The notes: generated from the letters alone by a model not told the origin. 64,000 nucleotides of DNA from Siphonodentalium dalli (GCA_032622095.1 CP136069.1:11552036-11616035), one strand, 5' to 3'. Counted from the first letter of the stretch, positions 48,936 to 60,990 are shown. Program-made: numbers and translations.

Positions 48936-50387
48936 ATGACTCAACCAAAACAACATAAACGTGGAAAAACTAACCGCCCAGAGCGGCAAAAAGACCAGGC
49001 TTATTTAGACCATTCAAATCTAGTAAAGTTGCTATACAAAATTCTACAACTTTGGCACCATATTAATTTTTTACAGGACCGTTTGGAGAAGAAGGTCCTT
49101 CCGAAAGGCTTTTCGGCCATCGTTGAGTCAGGGCGAAAGAAGACATTCCGACCAGTGCTCCCCTGTGAGGATGTCTTCAATTCGCTTAAAGCGGACGCTT
49201 TTCAGTGGGGTTTAAACTCCATGAAAACTTTGGTAAATTATTATCGGAAAACGGAATCAGAAATTGAAGTCAAGGTTCTTTCGGCTCTTTCTTCTAAAAC
49301 CCTTGACTTCGACCGAGCACGTGACACGGCATTAAAATGGGGACTGAAGAATTTTGGCACCAAATTAACCAATGAGACAAAATCAAAGTTCTTGAGCATC
49401 TGTGGTAATCTTCAGTCCTCGATAGGTACACGAGTTGGCGTCCAAACTCATACAAACAAACGTGGTCGGTCACCCTCCCCTCCCCCACTAATCGCTCGCC
49501 AGCTTCAATTTCAGGATAGTCCAGGCAGGGATCAGACAACGTCGTCGTCTGTGAGATCCACACCAAAACGCGTCAAAGCCACACCACAGCCACAGAGACC
49601 TGCACCAAAACCACGGACGTCACGCATATCCACTCCACCAAATACATCACTTCAAAATTCACCAGCCAAGAAAACAACACCACCAAAGCACATCTCTTCC
49701 AGCCCTCCTTCGCCTGTTGGTTCCATTGCTTCGATGACATCGCCAGCGATTTCAACATCATCACCATCGTATGCCGAGGTATTATCAACATCACCTAAGG
49801 TATCCAAATTTTATAAATTTCGTCAACCTGGCCCTAAGAAGGATTGGTCCTTCCCTAAACAGATAAAAAACCCTGTTGTTATTTTAGGCTCTTCTAATGT
49901 GTCCCGGATCGATGTCGATCCTCCCAAAAATGTTTGTATTGCTTCTTACCCAGGTGGCAATTTAGGTCATTTCTGCAACATGGCCCACAAACTGAAATCG
50001 AAGCCAGAAAAGACACCTCGACACGTCATCATCAACATTGGCATCAACAACCGAGAGGACTGGAAGACAGACAACGACAAAGGCAAAACAGCAGGCACCA
50101 CAGCTAAAAGCAGGGTAACTAACATGGTTAGTAATTTCCGAAAAGTTTTTCCTAATGCGACACTTCATTTTCAGGAAATAAATATCTCATTCAGTTTAGA
50201 TTCTAGGGACCAGGATGTTCTGCGTGCCATTAACAGCCAAGCTCGTCAGACACAGAACCTCAAGGTCATACAGGCAATACCCCCCCGCGACTTTCACGTG
50301 GAGAATGACAACATCCACTGGACATCACAGACGGCGGCGAAAATCTACCAAGGCTGGACCAACATCTTTAAAGGTCATTTAAACTAA
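48936..50387 (+). CDS. PLE ORF1: SGNH/GDSL-hydrolase-like protein (copy C)
   Basis: 483 codons from the ATG that follows the candidate intron acceptor. Protein identical to copy B ORF1. The linker contains RGRSPSPPP, TPKRVKATPQPQRPAPKPR and repeated SSPPSP/TSPA words and should be disordered, basic and possibly nucleic-acid binding. The C-terminal SGNH blocks are complete (Ser320, Gly340, Asn371, Asp458, His461), although the classic GDS reads GSS. Hydrolase activity is therefore possible but not certain; the fold could also serve as a structural or RNA-chaperone module as proposed for LINE ORF1 esterases. The stop TAA at 50385-50387 directly follows the slippery site, so most ribosomes would make ORF1 alone and a minority the ORF1-RT-EN fusion. 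Confidence 0.85.
   Translation: MTQPKQHKRGKTNRPERQKDQAYLDHSNLVKLLYKILQLWHHINFLQDRLEKKVLPKGFSAIVESGRKKTFRPVLPCEDVFNSLKADAFQWGLNSMKTLVNYYRKTESEIEVKVLSALSSKTLDFDRARDTALKWGLKNFGTKLTNETKSKFLSICGNLQSSIGTRVGVQTHTNKRGRSPSPPPLIARQLQFQDSPGRDQTTSSSVRSTPKRVKATPQPQRPAPKPRTSRISTPPNTSLQNSPAKKTTPPKHISSSPPSPVGSIASMTSPAISTSSPSYAEVLSTSPKVSKFYKFRQPGPKKDWSFPKQIKNPVVILGSSNVSRIDVDPPKNVCIASYPGGNLGHFCNMAHKLKSKPEKTPRHVIINIGINNREDWKTDNDKGKTAGTTAKSRVTNMVSNFRKVFPNATLHFQEINISFSLDSRDQDVLRAINSQARQTQNLKVIQAIPPRDFHVENDNIHWTSQTAAKIYQGWTNIFKGHLN
50378..50384 (+). promoter_or_regulatory. -1 ribosomal frameshift slippery site T TTA AAC (copy C)
   Basis: Identical to the site in copy B, with the same downstream potential stem (CTCAGAAGG at 50391-50399 with CCTT and CTGAG at 50458-50469). 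Confidence 0.75.
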
Positions 50388-52750
50388 TTCCTCAGAAGGG
50401 CATCAGCCATGCGGAAAGAGTCGGTCTCGGCACCGAGATAGTCAATCTTGTACCCGACCTTTCCCTGAGCGCTGGTGAGAAATCAATACTTAGGTATGGT
50501 CTAACCTTTGTTCCTACCCCACCCGATCTCAAAGAAACACCACATGTTGTTGAGACGGAGGATGGAACATTGGTTTTACCAGACTCTATGTATGCCATGG
50601 AAATGAACGGCGGTCCAGCAAGCATGCAATTTAGGGAAGTAACAGCTATGGCTGATTTCTTTCGCAATTCGACAGGTTTAAAAGATCAATTTAAAGAACC
50701 TTCGATATGGACCCCCTCTGATCGCCAGATTGACCACTCCATTCCCGAGGTCGCTGGCTTAGTCAAAACCGACATCACAAATTTACCAAAATTTCACAAC
50801 GAGGATAACCTCACTAAAGTTGAAAGAACTGCACTAAAAACTCTTCGCAGCAATAAAAACATTGTAATCAAACCTTGTGACAAAGGCAGCTCGCTCGTCA
50901 TCATGTCTAAAGAAAATTACATTCTAGAAGCGACGCGCCAATTAAGCAACACTAAATATTACAAACCATTGGATGGGCCAATTTGGAAATCCAATGTTTT
51001 AAAATTCAATCTCATTCTCAAAAGCTTGCTGGACCAGGACGTTTTAAAGAAAAAACATGTTCAGTATCTAATTGCAAAACCTGAATCCAATAATAGGACA
51101 TTTTATTTGCTACCTAAAATACACAAACCTTTGAGCTGTTGGACTAATCCATACACACCACCCGGTCGCCCCATCATCAGCGACGTGGCTTCGGAGTCGT
51201 ACCACATTTCGGAGTTTATTGATTTCTATTTGAAACCAATTGCTACCCGCCATCCGAGCTATCTAAAAGACACGGAGGACTTCCTCATTAAATTGTCGAA
51301 AATTGAAGTTCCATCTTCTGCTTACCTAATTAGTCTCGACGTGGAATCTATGTATACAAATATTGGAATCGATGCCGGATTAAAGTCAATTAAGAATGCA
51401 TTTGATTTCCACCATGATCCTCATAGACCTGGAGATGAACTACTTCAATTATTAGAACTTTCTCTTAAAGGGAATGACTTTGAATTTAATGGACGATATT
51501 ATTTACAGGTCTCCGGCTGCAGTATGGGCAAGAAGTTTAGTCCTAATTTTGCCTCAATTTTTGTTGCAGAGTGGGAGAAAGGCGCCCTGGCCAAATCTGA
51601 TAAACAACCATTAGCCTATTATAGATTCTTGGACGACATATTTATCATTTGGACTCATGGTCTGGATGAGTTTAGGGTGTTCTTGGACATCTTGAACAGT
51701 CATGACGAATCAATCAAACTCAAAGAATCAATATCGCAAACCAGCATTGATTTCCTTGATTTAACAATATTTAAGGGCCCACAATTTACATCATGCAACA
51801 TTTTAGATACAAAACTTTTTACGAAACCAACGGATTCTCACCAGCTACTTCATCGTAAATCTTTCCATCCGCCAAAACTTTTCAATGGATTGATTAAATC
51901 TCAAATCATTCGATATCACCGGAACTGCACGAACAGAAGCGACCTAAATCAAGCTTGTTCAGTGCTTTTCCAGGCTTTACGACCGCGCGGCTACTCTAGT
52001 AGATTACTGCGCCAAGTAAAGTCCGAAACTCTCAGAGAATTGAACTCGTCACGCCATGACCCAACATCGACTGAACCAACAAGGATACGGCACAACCGGC
52101 CGGTGTTGGGTAATGGTTCAGCCTCATTTTGTCACAAAAAACGATGTTACATCAATACAATAGGATATATCAATACTAGTAACACTTTCACCAGCGAACA
52201 AACACGCATATCGTATCAAATGCATAGCGAACTTAATTGTGATTCTAAAAATGTAATTTACTTAATCACATGCAAAAGATGCCGTATACAATATGTTGGA
52301 CAAACAAAAACCTCTCTCAAAGTTAGAATGTCTAATCATCTTTCCAGTGTTCGCAAAAAACTCGACATGCAAATTTCCGATCATTTCAACTCATCTAATC
52401 ATGACATTAAATCCCATTTCAGCTTTCAGCCAATAGAACAGACACCAATTCTAGCCGACGAAGACCAAACCGATTCAATACGCCTAGAACGCGAAAATCA
52501 TTGGATGGGCGTACTTAAAACATATCTTCCGTTCGGACTTAACATTGACTACAAAGGTGTTTCTCGAAATTTCTTGTGCTTTCCTCTGATCTACAATCGT
52601 AGAAATGTTGAAATCGCAAACATTTTCAGAAAAAACTTTGCATTATTAAACACTAAATTGACCGAGCCTCTCGACAAACGGGTTATTATTGCCTACAAGA
52701 AAAATCCCAGTTTGAGAGATATGCTCGTTCGATCTAGACTCAGACCTTGA
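50384..52750 (+). CDS. PLE ORF2: reverse transcriptase with GIY-YIG endonuclease, -1 frame (copy C)
   Basis: 788 codons, protein identical to copy B. The frame opens only 18 nt before the slip point (a TAA lies just upstream), so nothing but ORF1 can feed it without slippage or internal initiation. The first in-frame ATG is at 50588, after the N-terminal ILRYGLTFVPTP motif. The RT core (SLDVES, GCSMG, RFLDDIF), Cys/His cluster and GIY-YIG residues are all intact. The C-terminus ends LVRSRLRP followed by TGA. This copy has its own promoter-like leader, unlike A and B. Confidence 0.93.
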   Translation, partial: LIPQKGISHAERVGLGTEIVNLVPDLSLSAGEKSILRYGLTFVPTPPDLKETPHVVETEDGTLVLPDSMYAMEMNGGPASMQFREVTAMADFFRNSTGLKDQFKEPSIWTPSDRQIDHSIPEVAGLVKTDITNLPKFHNEDNLTKVERTALKTLRSNKNIVIKPCDKGSSLVIMSKENYILEATRQLSNTKYYKPLDGPIWKSNVLKFNLILKSLLDQDVLKKKHVQYLIAKPESNNRTFYLLPKIHKPLSCWTNPYTPPGRPIISDVASESYHISEFIDFYLKPIATRHPSYLKDTEDFLIKLSKIEVPSSAYLISLDVESMYTNIGIDAGLKSIKNAFDFHHDPHRPGDELLQLLELSLKGNDFEFNGRYYLQVSGCSMGKKFSPNFASIFVAEWEKGALAKSDKQPLAYYRFLDDIFIIWTHGLDEFRVFLDILNSHDESIKLKESISQTSIDFLDLTIFKGPQFTSCNILDTKLFTKPTDSHQLLHRKSFHPPKLFNGLIKSQIIRYHRNCTNRSDLNQACSVLFQALRPRGYSSRLLRQVKSETLRELNSSRHDPTSTEPTRIRHNRPVLGNGSASFCHKKRCYINTIGYINTSNTFTSEQTRISYQMHSELNCDSKNVIYLITCKRCRIQYVGQTKTSLKVRMSNHLSSVRKKLDMQISDHFNSSNHDIKSHFSFQPIEQTPILADEDQTDSIRLERENHWMGVLKTYLPFGLNIDYKGVSRNFLCFPLIYNRRNVEIANIFRKNFALLNTKLTEPLDKRVIIAYKKNPSLRDMLVRSRLRP

Positions 52751-53066
52751 TTAACACGCAGTTCAATTAGCTTTTAGCTTATGTCAACACCATTATCCTT
52801 AGTTTGTGCTCAACACAATATTTTATGTCAATTTCCGACACAACCCAAACAAATTTAGCTAGTTCCATCTTTGAATGGCAACAATGCTCAACAAATTATT
52901 CAATGTCAATTTCCGACACAACCTAACAAAATTGATGTCAATTTCTGACACCACCTAACAAAATTTATGTCAATTTCCGACACAACCTAACAAAATTTAG
53001 CTAGTTCCATAGAAATAATTACATAAGAAATCGGATTCCGACCTGTGCCCGCGCTCTCCACACTTT

Positions 53067-53072
<6 letters not shown>
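52751..53072 (+). other. PLE 3' UTR with four subrepeats (copy C)
   Basis: Same as in copy B, including the shared variant CTGACACCACC in the third subrepeat. It ends CACTTTCAAAATATATAT and merges into (TA)n. Confidence 0.8.

Positions 53073-53112
<40 letters not shown>
53073..53112. repeat. (TA)n tract at the 3' edge of PLE copy C
   Basis: About 20 TA units between the PLE 3' end and segment D2, as between copy A and segment D1. Confidence 0.95.
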
Positions 53113-53117
<5 letters not shown>

Positions 53118-54165
53118 ATATCTCCGTCAATGCTGTGACTTCGACGTACATGTAAGTGTTTCGTTTGTTCCTCGGCGATATCTGCGTTCCGAATCGAGAG
53201 GCAAATATTTACATTTGGGCAAGTATCTGCGACAAAGGCTTCTATGGAGTGGTCCGGTCGATCCCTTTCGATTTGTTTCGGCATTGCTTTTATAATGCCC
53301 ATTCCGCCAGTCGGCGTATATATATATATATATATATAGTGCCTTCGATGACAGTCACCATTTAACACTATCATTATCTTCCAAACATTCCAAGGTTATC
53401 ATTAAATTTGTGACCACAGGCAAGACACGCAACAAGTTTTCATTTTTGATTGGTCGTAATTGACTGATATTTTAATTATCTTTTTGCGTTGGAGCTGGTC
53501 GTTCAGCTTTAATTTACCGAGGTGCTTCAGGACAAAGTGGTGGGCATGATAACCCCGTTACGACTTTTGTTTCCGTATCTGTCAAATATGTCATTGTACC
53601 CGGACTATAAAAGATAGTATCGAGTGGTTTTCATTGTTTGTAGGAAGATATTGGTGGCAGTCCATATCAATGTTTAACCCTTGATTATCAATTTAGGCGT
53701 TGTCTGGCTTGGTTTGTAATGCATCATTGTGTCTTCGCATCCTATGAAACTTTGTTTGTTTCATGTTTGTTCGTTGCTTGTCCGCACACAGGCGACCAAA
53801 CGATTGGCCGATCGGAGCTGGTGGGGCTATTGGACCCAGTGAACGATATTAGTTAGGCTATCTCCGGTGTCATACAGGGGCGCTACTAATTATTTATATA
53901 TCAGTCATTATCAATTTTGGTCCATATTTCAGTCTGGTAAAATTGGAAAAAAAATAAGTTGGTAGAGCACGTAATTTGGTGATCGCTTAGTTGTAACAAA
54001 TAGACAGTATGGGTTATTAAAATACCAAAATGCAGGCTTTAACACCTATAATTCGAATATGGATGGGTAGTGAATATCAGCTATACATATATACTGAAAA
54101 AAACCCACTCCTTGTATGGCTGTTATTAAGAAATACTGGAACTACTTCATTTTTTAACTCGAACA
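53113..54165 (+). repeat. Segmental duplication D, copy 2
   Basis: Direct copy of 41210-42262. After GAACA it continues GGTCAAATTGGG, whereas copy 1 continues into segment E1, so the D/E1 join is a rearrangement breakpoint. Confidence 0.92.
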
Positions 54166-54824
54166 GGTCAAATTGGGTTATATTACAACTGATAAATATG
54201 ATTTTTCATATTCTATGGTGTTAAATCATTCCTTGTCCATTTTCTAAAATAACATTTTGCCGATATTAAAGATTGCATCAAGAGAGAATGTTTTATCATA
54301 TTTGGGTATTGGTTTAATGATCTGAACCCGATAGCCCCAAACCGCTGGCCATTCAAAATAACTCCATCGGAATCATATCCATGTTACACTACAGACAACA
54401 GTCCTTACATGATAGAAACTGTGAGCACACCAGTGCGGCTGATATCACACTAAACGACCAATATGTCGCATTTCTAGTATAATGCAACACCTAATAAAAT
54501 TCCGCAATCTGTCGTGTATAATGCAACATGGATAAGGTTATTTCATAACTTACTGTGGGATTTCAAATGTCATATGTTACATTAAAGACATATGTGTTAC
54601 ACAGTATACGTAACTTGCGCATTTCGACTCTTCCAGTTCCATGTCGAGGAAGGAATAGCAGTTTAATATATTCTGGAGCTCACTTGTTAAATAGTTTATG
54701 TTAGATAACCCGTCTCTTGTCACATAAATGATATGTGGGCTTTTTTCATAATTGTCTCATTTGACACAAACCACGATGAAAGTGGTATATTGAACATGTA
54801 TTTTTCCAACAAAACAGACGGAAA
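54166..54824. other. Unassigned DNA between D2 and E2
   Basis: AT-rich; no ORF, repeat or motif recognised. Confidence 0.5.
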
Positions 54825-57800
54825 ATATATGGCAGAATTGAAGAATTCACCATATAGAATGAAGTTTGTGGAGAAGTATAACATTTAACCTTTAACTGGG
54901 AAGATGATTTTCTACCAGCGGTGAGCGCTGTGGCAGATACGAGCCTATGTGTTTTACGTGCATATGCGTGTAACCGAAACCCAATAAATGTCACCGACTC
55001 TCACACAGAGAAGCACACAAACGGACGCACTAGGATCAACCATCGTGTTCGATATTCTGATACAAAACAGGCGAATGAAGAGAGAACAGAATGCGTGCAA
55101 ATTGTAATTTGAAATACGTTTCACGGAAAACACTAAACTGATCACAACTATGCATATTTTCCAAAATTTTGCACACATGGCCTTCACAATATCTTTATAA
55201 TGTATTGCTGATATTTCAAACTTTACTAGTAATCAGTATGTGAAACCTTGAAATATACAAGAAAACTGGGAAAATATACTCGGCCAACAATCTTTCAAAA
55301 ATTCCAACTTTACTCAGTAATTCATTACATTTTTGGCATAGTTCCGTTATGACGTACTGTTATCTGCACATTGTTTTGGTCATGCAAAGAAATGTACATG
55401 CTTCTAATATATATGCCTTATGCAGTTTATGAACAACTGGTATCACCCGACACATTATGCGTGGATAGATGGCCACTGGTGACCCCCCTCCTGTTGACAC
55501 GTCCCTATATTCAAGACATAGATGGATTACTCAATTGGTATTCAGTTATGACATATTTATTAATACATTCAACTAGACATGACACATTCGTCAATTATCA
55601 CCCTCGCAAACACCCTAAATCGTCTTCTCCCCTTCGCTGTCAATGATATCTGTCGTATATATACCCTCCTGTTTACTCTCTACAGCAGTTTCGCACTGTC
55701 TCGTCCACACTCTCAACCTGGTGCGTCCCTTCGATTTCAATATATGTCTTATCCACCTGTTCATTCTCTACTTCAGTTTCACTAGAATCCTCGTCCATGC
55801 AATATTATCAACCTGCTTCTCCTCTGTGCATTCATCACCAATGACATATGTCTAAACCACCCGTTTTACAAGCCTGTTCACCCTCTACTGCAGACTCGCG
55901 AAATGTCTATAACTCTCCGCGCTCTCTATTTACATGATAATCCATCCACTTTCCTTGACAACAGTTTACGCTGTCTCACTCACATGCACAATCTATAGTT
56001 CCTGCCGTCTCGTCCACATATACAACTCCCGCTTTTATTACGACATATATATGACCTATATGCCCACCCTCTAATGGAGTTTCACTTTTCATGTTCTTCC
56101 AACACCCTCAACAAGCATGACAGTTGCTACTTCCAAAAATTTGCGACTGCACTTTCGTGAGTTCTAGATCAGTGGCATTTTGACATATTTCTCTTTCCTG
56201 TAACCACCATTTAGGAAAACGTGAATGTATAAGAGCACGCCTACCTGTGGTTCACAATTTAATTCCGAACAATAAAATATTGTGCAACATATAATTTGAC
56301 ACTTTTATCACACAATTAATGCTATTTTGCGAGCAATGTTTATTATTGCAACAAATAAACCTTCTAACATATTATGGTATTGTAGCACGATGCGTACGTA
56401 AAGATACGAGCGGCCTTGAAGGTGGATATGCTGTTAAAATATTCAGCTCCGTCAAAAACCGCCATAAACAGAAAGAATAGTGAAATATAGACATACTGTG
56501 TTCTTATACCAATCATAAATATGGTATAAACAGTATGTTATTGTCAATTTTCCCCCCTTTGTTATGTAAACAAAAGCAAAAAAAGTAACGTGTTCTGGCT
56601 TTTGTTTAGATCCGGATATGGTAAACATAAAGATCGTTATTTGTTACTGGTTTTCCTGACATGGAAACAAGAAAGAGCGTTTATATCATGTGTGTGCCAT
56701 TAACCAATAGAATTGCGCTGTGATATGTAAACAGAAGCACAACTTCTGTAACACGAGCAGGCTCTTGTTTACGTACACCATCGTACGTCTTGACGACAAT
56801 ATACTATTTACGCGCTGATTATGTTTGGCATATGAACAAAACTATACACATTTTAATATTCCTTCTGTTGATGGCGATTTGAACAAATATAAATATTTCT
56901 GCAACGAACTCCGCCCGTGCCTTTAATGTAACGAACATGCGATCTAAACATGAATTAAACAGTAACTAATTATAACTAACTCATCTATGCTCGCCCACCA
57001 TATTACACAAAAATATAGCCATTGATACTAATTTAGTATTAGTATAAAAGCGGAAAGTTTTTCTACCTTACACTATAATACCAAATTAGTGACAACTGAA
57101 CGTAGTATTTCGTGTAATGTTTAATTTGGCATGGAAATGTATCACTATCAAGTTAACTTATTTAACTTTTAACGTTATTTCCAAATCAGTGTTACACGGC
57201 CCATCTAACGTGAAATATCTACACACAGTAAACAATGCTGAACAGAATAACAAACGATTTACATATATTACTTACAATAGTATAATCCATGTGACACACT
57301 GTCGTCTATCGTATTACTCGCAAAAATCACCATTTGATACGTCTCACATATAGAAGATGTATGGTATATTATTATATGAGTCATTATAAATTTTGGCCCA
57401 CATTCTTGTCCGTTGACTCTAGCGTCTTCCAGACAAGGTATATGCTGACAAATTATGATTTTGTATATGGCCCGCAATGAGTTCTATAAAATGTACACAT
57501 TATACCTGTCGTAGAGCGGTATATTCACACCTTACCCGTCACTTTGATAGCCGGCATTCCACTGAAACTCATTGTCCAATTTCAAAATTTCGAGTTTGCT
57601 CATCCGTCTATAGATATTGTTCAAAATAAATATGAAAACTTCCATGTGTAATTGAATAATGGTCATTACTCTTAACGATAATAAACCTTAGGCCGTCAAT
57701 ATCCAAGATTTCCACATAATTTTTGTTCATTACATCTTGTCCCTCAACGCAATGTCTATTCTGTAACGAACCGGCATAAGAGCAAAATAATAGGCCCTCC

Positions 57801-57880
57801 CTGTCAATAGTAAATTACATCACCTGTTCTATAAAAGTGAGAAGACATGGTATGTTCAAAAATGTGCGCAGATTTGGCAT
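54825..57880 (-). repeat. Segmental duplication E, copy 2 (inverted, longest copy)
   Basis: The part 55921-57880 is the exact-looking reverse complement of E1. The part 54825-55920 continues beyond the point where E1 is cut by PLE copy B and matches the diverged copy E3. It therefore acts as the uninterrupted version of E1. Within 55640-55900 there are repeated TGTTTACTCTCTAC, CTCGTCCACAC and CTCAACCTGG-type phrases, suggesting an internal decayed tandem repeat. No protein was recognised. Confidence 0.88.
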
Positions 57881-58454
57881 TTTCAGAAACAGTCGCGAAA
57901 AAAACACGTATCAGGTAGGTGCACCCATAACTGTATATTTCAAAAACGTCTAAAATGCAACGTGAATTTAATCGATATAAGCAGGGACGTCAATATCTCT
58001 AATTAATTTTTGAAGAGATGTTTCTGAGTCATTTTGATTACCACAATATCTCCCCGCTGTGGGGGGGGGGGGGGTAATTGAGAGAGTTTGTTTTTGATAG
58101 CCAGTACGTATCTCCTGTAACGGTCTCTTCCTCCTCCTCTTACGAAGAAGAACATGACATGAATGACCAGTTTTTTGTTACTGGAAATAAAACATTACAT
58201 TGAGATTAGACTATTTGCAATATAGGCGCCTAAATTTTAAGTGGAATTACGTGTAAACTGTTGGGTATATTATTAATTCTGATTTTTAGTGAAGAAATTA
58301 TATTTCTATGAGACACCATTTGCTGGGATGTGAAATCTCGTTACAGGAACTACTTGAATTGTTACAGAATATAACAGTGTTACCTAAAACGCAGTTAGTT
58401 TTGAATAAAATCGGTTATTTGTCCCTTTGTCGACTTCTTGCTCTTATTATGATA
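57881..58454. other. Spacer between inverted copies E2 and E3
   Basis: Contains a run of 14 G (58061-58074) and otherwise no recognisable feature. It lies at the centre of the large inverted repeat. Confidence 0.5.
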
Positions 58455-60990
58455 TGAAAAAACACATACGATAATATACCATACATCTTATATATCTGAG
58501 ACGTACCAAATGGTGCTTTCGTTACACGAAATACTCTGCGAGTAACACGATAAACGGCAGTGTTTACTAGTAAGTAATATATAGAAATCGTTTGTTATTC
58601 TATTCAGCATTTTTTACTGTGTCTAGATATATCATACTTAGATGGGCAGTGTACAAGTATTTGGAAATATTGAAGTTAACATGATAATGATACAGTTCAG
58701 TTCACAAATAAACGTTACACGAAATACTACGATTACTTGTCACTAATTTAGTATGCTAGTGTAAGACGGAAAAACCTTCCGCCGTTATATTAATACTAAA
58801 TTAGTGGCAATAGATATATTTAGGTGTATTATGGTGGGCGAGCATAGATGAGTTAGTTATAATTAGTTCCTGTTTTAATTCGTGTTAGATCGCGTGTTCG
58901 TTACATTAAGTAAACAATGTACCGCAATACCAGAGTATGTTAGACAGTTTATTTATTGCAGTAATACACATTTGCTCGTAAAATAGGACTAATTGTGCGA
59001 TAAAAGTGTCGAATTATATGTGGCACAATATCTTATGTTTGGGAATTTTGACCATCAGATGGGCGTGCTCATATACATGCTCATATTCCTGAATAATGGT
59101 TACAAGAAAGACAAAGGTGTCAAAATGCCACTGATGTAGAACTCACGAATGTGAAATCGCAACAGGTATGCGTGCTCATATACATGATCATATTCCTGAA
59201 TAATGGTTACAGGAAAGACAAAGGTGTCAAATTGCCACTGATGTAGAACTCACGAATGTGAAATCGCAACAGGTAGGCGTGTGAAATCGCAAATGTCTGC
59301 AAGTAGAATCTGTCATGTATGTTGAAGTGTGGACAAAACGTGTAAAGTGAAACTCCAGTATAGATTTGGCATATATGGCAGTAAACTGTTTTCAGGGAAA
59401 GTGGTATGGAGATGGAGAGTATTGTCCCGAGACTGCAGTATATAGTGAGTATGCTAGTAGGACAGTTGTCGAGGAAAGTGGTATGCAGATGGATTATCAT
59501 GTAAATCAAGAGTGCCCTAGAGCTATAGACATGTCCCGAGAACTGGCTTGTAAAATGGGTGGTTAAGACAGATGTCATTGGTGATGACTGTGCAGAGGAG
59601 AAGTATGTTGATAATATTGTGTGGACGAGAAACTGAAGTAGAGCATGGAGAGGTGGATAAGACATATTGAAGTCGAAGGGAAACACCCGGTTGAGGGTGT
59701 GGACGAGACGGTGTGAAACTGCTGCATGGAGTAAACAGGAGGGTACGACAGGTACCATTGTGAGCAAAGGGAAGAATACGATTTAGGGTGTTTGCTACGG
59801 TTAATATTGACGAAAATGTCATGTATTGTTGAATGTATTGAATTATTGAATACCAACATAACCTAACTATGTCTTGAATATAGATTATATGGACGTGTCA
59901 ACAGGGGGGGGGGGTCATGCCTGACATAATATTAGTTGGAAATATTTGCACCACGTATGTGTTGAAATTGTTCTCAGTTTTGATATGAGTTGTTCATAAA
60001 CTGCATAAGGCATATAGATCAGAAGAATGCACATTTATCTGCCTGGCCAAAACGATGTGCAGATAATTCACGGTACAGTAGGTCATAACGGAATTATGCC
60101 AATATGCAATGAAATACTGACTAAAGTTGGAATTTAAGAAAGTGTGTTGGCCGAGTATATTTTCTCAGTTTCGCCATATATTTCATTGTTTCACATACTG
60201 CTTGCTATTAAAGTTTGAAATGTCAGCGACACATTATAAAGATTTTGTAAAGGCCATGTGTGCAAAGGTTTGGAAAATATCCATGGTTGTGATTAGTTTA
60301 GTGTTTTCCGTGAAACGTATTTCAAATTACCATTTGCACGCATTCTGTTCTCTTTTCATTAGCCTGTTTTGTATCAGAACATAGGACATGATGGGTTATC
60401 CTAGTGCTTCCGTTTGTGTAAATTTTTGTATGAGAGTCGGTGCCATTTGTGCCGTTTCGGTTACTCGCATATGCATGTAAATCACCGACCACATAGCGCT
60501 CACCACTGGTTGAAAATCATCTTCCCAATTACTGGTTAAATATTATACTTCGGGCATAAATCTTAATTTAATATCAACCGACTGATCGTATACGTAGTCA
60601 TGCATGTGAGCCAGGTGACTTTTATTGACCAGATAAATTCCTGTTTATCTACATTCAAGAACGTGTCGCGTATCTGGACCTCACATTGCTGGAGAAACTC
60701 TCCCCGTAACGTAATTGAGTTGAGATGTTATGTAGGTTACATGCATGATGCATTAAATAGCAGCATCCATTCTGTTTCTCTGGTGACTGAGTGCGTGTGA
60801 TCTCAATGGCCCAGTTGGCCCACGATTGTAACTCATGTGTACATCTCTGATATATACATGTACATCCCTAGTATACTGTATGTACCAGGACTGGTATGTG
60901 TGTAATTACAGCGGGCAGCGGAGCACACTATATATTCTCTCCATAAACTTCATTCTATATTATGAATTCTTCATTTCAACCATATTTTTT
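58455..60990 (+). repeat. Segmental repeat E, copy 3 (diverged)
   Basis: It follows the order of E1/E2 at moderate divergence. Shared phrases include ATAATATACCATACATCTT, CAAATGGTG, ACACGAAATACTACG, GTGGGCGAGCATAGATGAG, TTATAATTAGTT, GTGTGCAAA with GAAAATATCCATGG, and CATAAACTTCATTCTATAT. It carries a ~375 bp stretch (about 60555-60930) missing from E2 and lacks the part of E1 before 42755. The 186-codon minus-strand frame at 59207-59767 shows no recognisable domain. Confidence 0.8.
59060..59278. repeat. Two-copy tandem duplication, period about 109 bp, inside E3
   Basis: GCGTGCTCATATACATG followed by ATATTCCTGAATAATGGTTA and GAACTCACGAATGTGAAATC occurs twice in a row with few differences. 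Confidence 0.85.

Larger units (their letters stand above)
48465..53072 (+). mobile_element. Penelope-like element, copy C, apparently full length
   Basis: It begins CGCCTGTGCCAGGGATATC immediately after the (AT)5 end of copy B and ends TTTCAAAATATAT at a (TA)n tract. It has a leader of about 470 bp with TATA box, hammerhead-like core and candidate intron, then ORF1, a -1 frameshift signal, ORF2 and a 3' UTR. Both ORFs are identical in protein to copy B, so the pair is very young or has been kept identical (or one copy is an assembly duplicate). It is the best candidate here for a currently mobile element. Confidence 0.93.

Noticed and set aside
59207-59767. 186-codon minus-strand ORF in segment E3
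   Set aside because: Low-complexity Ser/His/Leu-rich translation of a repetitive region. The matching region of E2 is not open over the same length, so coding conservation is absent.
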